Part shown: positions 1-4,744 of the stretch, in pieces
How the letters are laid out: each line of letters opens with the position of its first letter
How positions within the stretch are numbered: the first letter of the stretch is position 1
Assembly: GCA_004299665.1 (NCBI GenBank)
Contig: SCQZ01000492.1
Coordinates: 1-6,551 of the forward strand
Origin: Jatrophihabitans sp.
GTDB taxonomy: Bacteria > Actinomycetota > Actinomycetes > Mycobacteriales > Jatrophihabitantaceae
Length of the DNA stretch: 6,551 nt
Direction: 5' to 3'
Program-made: the position numbers and the translations under genes
The notes under the pieces: model-generated
What the model was told of the DNA's origin: nothing
What the model saw: only the letters and a program-made list of their open reading frames with translations
The model's database searches: none

Positions 1-120
1 TTCACGGGAAACGATCGCCCCACCCTGACGATCTACACAGCTGTCATCCAGCCGCAGGGCGGGGGGACTCTGCCGCTAACAACGACCGGGGCGGCTCTTG
101 GTGACGGCGTGACGTGTCCT
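1..120. other. Left-edge stretch, no supportable gene
   Basis: No convincing coding frame was found on either strand. One forward frame is open from the left edge to 414, but it runs 268 bases into the choD gene antisense, its third-position GC in the first hundred bases is clearly lower than in the real genes, and the peptide is not recognisable. The only small structural item is an 8-bp palindrome (ACAGCTGT, 37-44). The stretch could be the 3' flank of a gene lying outside the window. Confidence 0.4.
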
Positions 121-144
121 GCCGGCCTCCCGCACGGAGCCGGC
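121..144 (-). terminator. Hairpin just downstream of choD (terminator-like)
   Basis: GCCGGCCTCC (121-130) pairs with GGAGCCGGC (136-144): nine base pairs with one bulged C and a five-base loop. It begins three bases beyond the choD stop codon, where a transcription end is expected. No U-tract follows it in the choD direction, so it is a GC-rich stem of the kind often seen at gene ends in high-GC actinobacteria rather than a classical intrinsic terminator. Function is inferred from position and pairing only. Confidence 0.45.
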
Positions 145-146
145 GG

Positions 147-1895
147 TCAGGCCGATCGCGGGTTGCGGGTCGCGGGCATGCCGATCGGGACGGGCCGCAG
201 CGCACCGATCGCGCCGCCCGGGACCACCGGGTGTGCCGGGGCGACCGCATCGAGGCGCTCGTACGGCGCGCCGATCGCCGGGCGCAGATCCGCCTCGCCC
301 TTGTTCGGCCACAGCGACATCGCCCGCTCGGCCTGTGCGGTGATCGAGAGCGAGGGGTTGACGCCGAGGTTCGCCGACAGCGCCGAACCGTCCACCACGT
401 GCAGCCCCTCGTAGCCGTACAGGCGGTGGTACGGGTCGATGACACCGGTCGCCGGAGAGTCCCCGATCGCGCAGCCACCGATGAAGTGCGCGGTCATGGG
501 GATGTTCATCAGGTCGCCCCAGACGCCCCCGGCCATACCGTCGACGTTCTGCGCCAGTTGCGCGGCCGCCTGGTTCGCGACCGGGATCCAGGTCGGGTTG
601 GGTTCGCCGTCGCCCTGCCGGCTGGTCATGCGGCGCCGTCCCCACCTGCCGCGCGTACGGACGACGGTGATGGAGTTGTTCACCGCCTGCATCACCAGCA
701 GGATGATCACGCGCTCGGACCACTTGCGGGGGACCAGCATGCGGACCAGCAATGGGTTCTTCAGCAGCGCGACGAGGAACTGCAGCCAGCGCCGGCGCCG
801 GGTGCCGCCGTCGGTCATGATCGTGTTCAGCATTCCCATCGCGTTGCTGCCCTTGCCGTACCGGACCGGTTCGATGTGGGTGTGCTCGTCCGGGTGCCAG
901 GACGAGGTGATGGCGACGCCCTGGGTGTAGTCGTGCCGGGGCTTGGTCATCCGCACGCCCAGCAGGGCCTCGGAGTTGGTGCGTGTCAGATACCCCAGCC
1001 GCGCGCTGATGCGCGGGAGCGTGGTGTCGCGCATGGCGTGCAACAGCTTCTGGGTGTTGTAGGTCCCGGCGGCGAAGACGACCTGGTCGGCGGTGAAGGT
1101 CCGGTCCGGCCCGCGCCCGAACCACCGCCCGGTGCGGACGGTGTCGACCGCGTAGCCGCCCCCGGCGCCGCGCCCGTGACCGCCGCCGTCCAGTGGGCGC
1201 ACCCCGGTGACGGTGGTCAGCGGGAGGACCTGCGCACCCGCTCGCTCGGCGAGTGCGAGGTAGTTGGTGTTCAGGGTGTTCTTCGCCCCGTGTCGGCAAC
1301 CGGTCATGCACTCGCCGCACTGGATGCAGCCGGTGCGCTCGGGGCCGACGCCGCCGAAGAACGGGTCCTCGACCGTCGTGCCCGGCTCCTGCTTGCCGTC
1401 GCGGCCGAAGAAGACGCCCACCGGCGTCATGTGGAACGTGTCGGCCTTGCCGAACTGCTCCGCCAGCCGCCGCATCTCCACGTCGCTGGGCGTCATCGTC
1501 GGGTTGACGACGACGCCGAGCATGCGCTTGGCCTGGTCGTAGTGCGGGGCGAGTTCGTCGCGCCAGTCGGTGATGTGCGCCCACTGCGGATCCTCGTAGA
1601 ACGGGTCCAGTGGCTCGTAGAGGGTGTTGGCGTAGTTCAGCGAGCCGCCGCCGACGCCCGCGCCGGCCAGGATCACGCAGTCCTTGAGGACGTGGATGCG
1701 CTGCATGCCGGTGCAGCCCAGCCGCGGCGCCCACAGGAAGTCGCGCACGTGCCAGGAGTTCTTCGGCATGCTCTGCGCGGTGAAACGGCGACCGGCCTCG
1801 ATCACCGCGACGCGATACCCCTTCTCCGTCAGGCGCAGGGCGGTGACGCTGCCGCCGAAGCCGGAGCCGATGACGATCACGTCGAAGTCAGCCAT
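147..1895 (-). CDS. choD: ChoD-like FAD-dependent GMC oxidoreductase (cholesterol oxidase family)
   Basis: This is a 582-residue FAD enzyme of the GMC family that closely resembles, from memory, mycobacterial ChoD (about 578 residues). ChoD is annotated as oxidising the 3beta-hydroxyl of cholesterol using oxygen, although ChoD-type proteins have been questioned as true cholesterol oxidases. Visible features are the Rossmann FAD motif G10-S-G12-F-G14-G15 with acidic E33 at the end of the second strand, the glycine-rich GMC signature at 78-91 (GAGVGGGSLNYANT), and the C-terminal GMC domain. That domain holds the likely catalytic His470 (TAHF) and Asn513 (GVNPS), by analogy with the His/Asn pair of cholesterol oxidase. 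A four-cysteine cluster, C190-x2-C193-x2-C196-x3-C200, is present. No signal peptide is visible, so the protein is probably cytoplasmic. The ATG at 1895 is chosen because AAGGGG lies eight bases upstream; an in-frame GTG at 1904 would abut that site. The gene is divergent from the transporter. The real substrate could be another sterol or hydrophobic alcohol. Confidence 0.9.
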   Translation of the reverse strand: MADFDVIVIGSGFGGSVTALRLTEKGYRVAVIEAGRRFTAQSMPKNSWHVRDFLWAPRLGCTGMQRIHVLKDCVILAGAGVGGGSLNYANTLYEPLDPFYEDPQWAHITDWRDELAPHYDQAKRMLGVVVNPTMTPSDVEMRRLAEQFGKADTFHMTPVGVFFGRDGKQEPGTTVEDPFFGGVGPERTGCIQCGECMTGCRHGAKNTLNTNYLALAERAGAQVLPLTTVTGVRPLDGGGHGRGAGGGYAVDTVRTGRWFGRGPDRTFTADQVVFAAGTYNTQKLLHAMRDTTLPRISARLGYLTRTNSEALLGVRMTKPRHDYTQGVAITSSWHPDEHTHIEPVRYGKGSNAMGMLNTIMTDGGTRRRRWLQFLVALLKNPLLVRMLVPRKWSERVIILLVMQAVNNSITVVRTRGRWGRRRMTSRQGDGEPNPTWIPVANQAAAQLAQNVDGMAGGVWGDLMNIPMTAHFIGGCAIGDSPATGVIDPYHRLYGYEGLHVVDGSALSANLGVNPSLSITAQAERAMSLWPNKGEADLRPAIGAPYERLDAVAPAHPVVPGGAIGALRPVPIGMPATRNPRSA

Positions 1896-1904
1896 CTGGC
1901 CCAC

Positions 1905-1910
1905 CCCTTA
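1905..1910 (-). promoter_or_regulatory. Ribosome binding site of choD
   Basis: On the minus strand this reads TAAGGG/AAGGGG, eight bases before the ATG at 1895. It decides the start: the upstream GTG at 1904 would leave no spacing from this site. Confidence 0.65.
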
Positions 1911-1927
1911 TTGAGCAGTAATCAATA
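1909..1927. promoter_or_regulatory. Operator-like inverted repeat in the choD leader
   Basis: TATTGA-N7-TCAATA is a perfect six-base dyad, AT-rich in an otherwise very GC-rich intergenic region. It lies between the inferred choD transcription start (near 1933) and the choD Shine-Dalgarno sequence, overlapping the latter by two bases. This is the standard place for a repressor (for example a TetR- or GntR-type protein) to block transcription; alternatively it may act as a small RNA hairpin near the ribosome site. No cognate regulator gene is in the window, so the binding protein is unknown. Confidence 0.45.
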
Positions 1928-1939
1928 GCCGGTGGGGCC

Positions 1940-1968
1940 AGTTTACGAGGCCGCGCGACGGTTGTCAG
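1940..1968 (-). promoter_or_regulatory. Sigma-70-like promoter for choD
   Basis: On the minus strand, CTGACA (1963-1968, five of six matches to TTGACA) is separated by exactly 17 bases from TAAACT (1940-1945, four of six matches to TATAAT, with the key T, A and final T present). Transcription would start near 1933, giving a leader of about 38 bases that contains the dyad at 1909-1927 and the ribosome site. It is a sequence-match prediction only, but box quality and spacing are good for a high-GC genome. Confidence 0.5.
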
Positions 1969-1981
1969 CCGGCGCGGGCGA

Positions 1982-1996
1982 CCCCGGCCGCCGGGG
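1982..1996. repeat. GC-rich inverted repeat in divergent region
   Basis: CCCCGG-CCG-CCGGGG is a six-base perfect dyad with a three-base loop. It sits two bases from the dyad at 1999-2010. All-GC dyads of this size arise readily by chance here, so a regulatory role is only possible. Confidence 0.25.
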
Positions 1997-1998
1997 GC

Positions 1999-2010
1999 CA
2001 AACTCGTTTG
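1999..2010. promoter_or_regulatory. Dyad with AAC-N2-GTT core (KstR-like, imperfect)
   Basis: CAAAC-TC-GTTTG is a perfect five-base dyad around a two-base spacer. The core AAC-N2-GTT equals the centre of the operator reported for KstR, the TetR-family repressor of mycobacterial cholesterol catabolism (TnnAACnnGTTnnA), but the outer T and A of that consensus are both C here. Its place between a choD-like gene and a divergent lipid-type transporter makes the resemblance worth recording. It lies about 30 bp upstream of the choD -35 box and about 135 bp upstream of the transporter start. Confidence 0.3.
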
Positions 2011-2130
2011 CGGCGCCCGCGCCCCGCGGTGTTCGATGGTGGGCGCGACGACCCGGCGGGTGTCCGCGCCGCGGGAGGCCATCGTTGCGCCTCGCTCGTC
2101 CGTATCGATCGGCCATGACGCGCCCGACCT

Positions 2131-2138
2131 GGGAGAGG
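2131..2138 (+). promoter_or_regulatory. Ribosome binding site deciding the TTG start of the transporter
   Basis: GGGAGAGG ends five bases before the TTG at 2144. No comparable purine-rich site precedes the in-frame ATG at 2036, so this site argues for the TTG start. Confidence 0.65.
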
Positions 2139-2143
2139 GATCC

Positions 2144-4384
2144 TTGAAGACCATCGCCGAGTTCGCCATCCGCCGTCGCTGGTTCGTGATCGCCGGGTGG
2201 ATCGTGCTGATCGTCGTCCTGCAAGGTGTCGCGGGTGCGATGGGGGGAGCGTCCTACAAGGACACGTTCAGCCTTCCGCACACCGAGACGGCGTCCGTGG
2301 CGCAGTTGCTCAAGCAGGCGGGCCTGGACAACCAGAACGGGATGTCGGGCACCGTGGTCGTGCGCAACACCGGCGGCGCCCCGTTCACCTCCGAACCCCC
2401 CGCGCTCGCGCTGGCGCTGGCCAGGCTGTGCACGTCCGGTGACCGGGTGACGCTCATCGCGACACCGTGGCACGGGATCGACTGCTCGCGGCCCGGTGTC
2501 GCCACGGCCGGGAACCCCACGCTGCTCAACTCCGACCGCGGCGCGACCACCGCGCTGGTCGTGATCACCTGGCAGGCGGGTCATTTCGACCCGTCCCAGT
2601 TCAAGGGCGTCTACGACTCGCTGAAATCGCTCAACGGCACCTCGTTGCAGGTCTATTTCACCGGCAACGCCTTCGCCGGCATCGGTCAGAGCGAAGGCTC
2701 GGGCACCTCGGTGATGTTCGGCTTCCTCGCGGCGCTGATCATCCTGGCCCTGGTCTTCCGCACCGTCGCGGCGACGGCGCTGCCACTGGCCAGCGCCGTC
2801 GTCGCGCTCGTCGGCGGTCTCGGCGTGATCTACATGCTGAGCCACGCCGTCAACGTCTCGAACATCACGCCGTACCTGGCGGAGTTGATGGTGATCGGCG
2901 TCGGCGTCGACTACGCGCTGTTCATCGTGACGCGGCACCGGCGCAACCTGCGTCGCGGCATGCCGACGGCCGAGTCGATCGTGACGGCCATCAACACCTC
3001 CGGCCGGGCCGTGCTCTTCGCCGGCACCACGGTGTGCATCGCCATCCTGGGGCTCGTCGCGCTCGGCGTGAGCTTCTTCAACGGGATGGCGGTGGCCACG
3101 GCGCTGGCGGTCGCCTTCACGATGGCCGCGTCGCTGACCCTGCTGCCGGCGCTGCTGAGCCTGTTCGGGTTGAAGGTGCTGCCCCGGCGCCAGCGCGCCG
3201 CCGTCCGGGCGGGGCGGTTCATCGACGACCGGCCGGTCGGGTTCTGGGCGCGCTGGTCGGCGTTCATCGGGCGGCGCCGTGTCGTGGTCGCGGTGGCGTC
3301 CGCTGCCGTGATGATCGCGCTGGCCATCCCGTTCTTCTCCATGCAACTGGGCGCCAGCGACCAGGGCAGCGACCCGAAGGGTTCGACCACCCGTACCGGC
3401 TACGACCTGATCAGCTCTGCCTTCGGCGTCGGGTACAACTCGACCCTGGAGGCGGTCGTCAGCGGCCCCGGCGCCGCGGATCCGGCGTACCTGCAGCGGC
3501 TGTCGCGGGCCATCGCGGACGTGCCCGGCGTCGACCGGACCAGCCTGGGACCGGTGCCGCTGACCGACCGGGTGGCCATGGTGGCGTTCAAGACGACGAC
3601 GTCGCCGGAGTCGGAGAAGACCTACCAACTCGTGCGGCACATGCGCGCCGACGTCCTGCCGCCGCTGTACCGGGATTCGTCCAACCACGTCTACCTGTAC
3701 GGCGCGACGGCCATCAACGTCGACTTCGCCACGGTGCTCGCCCGCAAGATGCCGCTGTTCATCGCGGTCGTCGTCGGGTTGTCGTTCCTGCTGTTGCTGA
3801 TCGCGTTCCGCAGCCTGGTGATCCCGCTGACGGCGGCCGTGATGAACCTGCTCGCCGCAGCGGCCACGTTCGGGCTGGTCGTGGCGATCTTCCAGTTCGG
3901 GTGGTTGTCCGACGCGATGGGCGCCGGTCCCGGCGGGCCGATCGACGCCTGGATCCCCGTGATGCTGTTCGCGATCCTGTTCGGCCTGTCCATGGACTAC
4001 CAGGTGTTCCTCGTCAGCCGCATGCACGAGGAGTGGGTCCACACCCGGGACAACGAGCGGACCGTCACCGTCGGCCAGGCCGAGACCGGCGGCATCATCA
4101 CGGCCGCGGCGCTCATCATGATCGCGGTGTTCCTCGGCTTCCTGCTCACGCCCGGCAGACCGATCAAGATCTTCGGGACCGGGCTGGCGTCGGCGGTGTT
4201 CCTCGACGCGTTCATCCTGCGCACGATGCTCGTGCCCTCGCTGATGCACCTGTTCGGACGGGCGAACTGGTACTTCCCGAGGTGGCTGGACAAGATCACG
4301 CCGCGGCTGTCCGTCGAGCCGCCGGAGGCCGTCAGGCGCAGCGACGCCCCGGAGGCCCCGCCGCACGAGATGGCCGAGATCTGA
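2144..4384 (+). CDS. MMPL family (RND-type) transporter, 12 membrane helices
   Basis: A 746-residue inner-membrane transporter of the MMPL branch of the RND superfamily, whose members use the proton gradient to move lipids or other hydrophobic molecules. It shows the duplicated RND plan: helix 1 at about 13-34, a large outer loop to about 187, helices 2-6 at about 188-340, then a second half with helix 7 at about 381-399, an outer loop to about 535 and helices 8-12 at about 536-700. Both halves keep the Asp-Tyr pair used for proton relay in MmpL3: D256-Y257 (GVGVDYALF) and D618-Y619 (GLSMDYQVF). The tail after helix 12 is short, with no long cytoplasmic C-terminal extension of the MmpL3 kind. 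TTG at 2144 is preferred over an in-frame ATG at 2036 because of its ribosome site and because KTIAEFAIRRRWFVIAGW is a typical MMPL beginning. Substrate is unknown; the divergent choD and the absence of MmpS or lipid-synthesis genes do not settle it. Confidence 0.92.
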   Translation: MKTIAEFAIRRRWFVIAGWIVLIVVLQGVAGAMGGASYKDTFSLPHTETASVAQLLKQAGLDNQNGMSGTVVVRNTGGAPFTSEPPALALALARLCTSGDRVTLIATPWHGIDCSRPGVATAGNPTLLNSDRGATTALVVITWQAGHFDPSQFKGVYDSLKSLNGTSLQVYFTGNAFAGIGQSEGSGTSVMFGFLAALIILALVFRTVAATALPLASAVVALVGGLGVIYMLSHAVNVSNITPYLAELMVIGVGVDYALFIVTRHRRNLRRGMPTAESIVTAINTSGRAVLFAGTTVCIAILGLVALGVSFFNGMAVATALAVAFTMAASLTLLPALLSLFGLKVLPRRQRAAVRAGRFIDDRPVGFWARWSAFIGRRRVVVAVASAAVMIALAIPFFSMQLGASDQGSDPKGSTTRTGYDLISSAFGVGYNSTLEAVVSGPGAADPAYLQRLSRAIADVPGVDRTSLGPVPLTDRVAMVAFKTTTSPESEKTYQLVRHMRADVLPPLYRDSSNHVYLYGATAINVDFATVLARKMPLFIAVVVGLSFLLLLIAFRSLVIPLTAAVMNLLAAAATFGLVVAIFQFGWLSDAMGAGPGGPIDAWIPVMLFAILFGLSMDYQVFLVSRMHEEWVHTRDNERTVTVGQAETGGIITAAALIMIAVFLGFLLTPGRPIKIFGTGLASAVFLDAFILRTMLVPSLMHLFGRANWYFPRWLDKITPRLSVEPPEAVRRSDAPEAPPHEMAEI

Positions 4385-4393
4385 CGCGGTCGC

Positions 4394-4439
4394 AGGGCGT
4401 CGCCGCCGGCCGTCGTGGCCTCGACTTCGCCGATGCCCT
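4394..4439 (+). terminator. Nested hairpin downstream of the MMPL gene
   Basis: AGGGCGTCG (4394-4402) pairs with CGATGCCCT (4431-4439), nine pairs including one G-U in RNA. The loop contains a second stem, GGCC (4408-4411) with GGCC (4417-4420). It starts ten bases after the transporter stop, fitting a transcription end. There is no U-tract, so termination is inferred from position and folding. Confidence 0.35.
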
Positions 4440-4597
4440 CGTCGCCGGGCTCGGCCGGGAGCCGTAACCCGCGGTGGGACTCGGGCCCGCGTGCCCGCAG
4501 GATCGACACCGGATCACCGCGGCGCGTCGTGCCGGCGCGCCGCCTCGGCCGCCAGTCATCCGCAACCCGGCATGTCCGCCCGCCGCCACACCGAAAT

Positions 4598-4614
4598 GTT
4601 CCGGTGCGCGGAAC
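4598..4614. promoter_or_regulatory. Inverted repeat GTTCCG-N5-CGGAAC
   Basis: A perfect six-base dyad, seven bases upstream of the CRP-like site. Its right arm overlaps GGAACC (4610-4615), which resembles the -35 element used by many ECF sigma factors, but no convincing -10 partner is seen at the usual distance. It may be an operator; nothing in the sequence names the protein. Confidence 0.3.
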
Positions 4615-4620
4615 CACCCG

Positions 4621-4636
4621 TGTGATCAGGGTCACC
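4621..4636. promoter_or_regulatory. CRP/GlxR-like binding site
   Basis: TGTGA-TCAGGG-TCACC matches the CRP/GlxR consensus TGTGA-N6-TCACA at nine of ten defined positions, with the exact six-base spacer and an intact GTGA-N6-TCAC core. Actinobacterial cAMP receptor proteins (Rv3676 in M. tuberculosis, GlxR in corynebacteria) use this consensus. It lies about 110 bases upstream of the GTG start of the WPF membrane protein and over 230 bases downstream of the transporter stop, so the membrane protein gene is the likely target. Activation or repression cannot be told because the promoter is not located. Confidence 0.5.
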
Positions 4637-4644
4637 GGGCCTCT

Positions 4645-4665
4645 ACCGTCGTGCCGCTCGACGGT
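4645..4665. promoter_or_regulatory. 21-bp near-palindrome ACCGTCG-N7-CGACGGT
   Basis: Perfect seven-base arms, and the seven-base centre is itself symmetric except for one mismatched pair, so ten of eleven positions on each side agree with dyad symmetry once the central base is counted. It lies 80 bp before the GTG start and nine bases after the CRP-like site. The size suits a dimeric repressor operator; as RNA it could form a seven-pair stem in the leader. Confidence 0.4.
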
Positions 4666-4730
4666 CCCGTCCGCAGCGCCGCGGTCCTGCTGTTCGAGTC
4701 CCGACCCCCTCGGGTCCGTGTACCCCAGTG

Positions 4731-4736
4731 AAAGGA
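4731..4736 (+). promoter_or_regulatory. Ribosome binding site deciding the GTG start at 4745
   Basis: AAAGGA lies eight bases before the GTG at 4745. Upstream in-frame starts, including the GTG at 4718, have no comparable site. Confidence 0.7.
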
Positions 4737-4744
4737 CGACATCA

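Larger units (their letters stand above)
4385..4744. other. 360-bp non-coding region with terminator and stacked dyads
   Basis: The frame of the downstream membrane protein stays open back to 4415, but that upstream part would code for an arginine-, serine- and proline-rich peptide with no recognisable feature and no ribosome site, so I treat it as non-coding. The region begins with a nested hairpin after the transporter and then carries three dyads between 4598 and 4665 (each listed separately). No clear -35/-10 pair was found, so the promoter of the next gene is not located. Confidence 0.6.

Noticed and set aside
1..414. Forward open frame from the left edge as the end of an upstream gene
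   Set aside because: It would overlap choD tail to tail by 268 bases, its third-position GC is low at the start, and the peptide is unrecognisable.
114..1928. Long forward open frame antisense to choD (604 codons)
   Set aside because: It lies almost wholly opposite a clear FAD enzyme gene, its product is Arg/Val/Ala-rich without any domain, and long antisense frames are a normal by-product of GC-rich codon bias.
2103..2109. TATCGAT as a -10 box for the transporter gene
   Set aside because: It matches only three of six consensus positions and has no -35 at 16-18 bases; the transporter promoter remains unlocated.
2036..2143. N-terminal extension of the transporter from the ATG at 2036
   Set aside because: No ribosome site precedes this ATG, the added 36 residues are unlike MMPL N-termini, and the TTG at 2144 has a strong site at proper spacing.
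1932..2147. 71-codon forward open frame in the divergent region
   Set aside because: No ribosome site, it covers the predicted choD promoter and dyads, and the product is compositionally biased.
1943..4366. Long reverse open frame antisense to the transporter (807 codons)
   Set aside because: The product is a low-complexity Arg/Asp/His/Gln-rich chain with no fold signal; it mirrors the codon bias of the MMPL gene.
4690..4712. GTTCGAGTCC string resembling a tRNA T-loop
   Set aside because: The flanking bases do not pair into a five-base T-stem and no acceptor, anticodon or D arm is found upstream.
4415..4744. N-terminal extension of the WPF membrane protein to 4415
   Set aside because: The extra 110 residues are Arg/Ser/Pro-rich without recognisable structure, overlap the dyads, and lack a ribosome site; AAAGGA before the GTG at 4745 is better.
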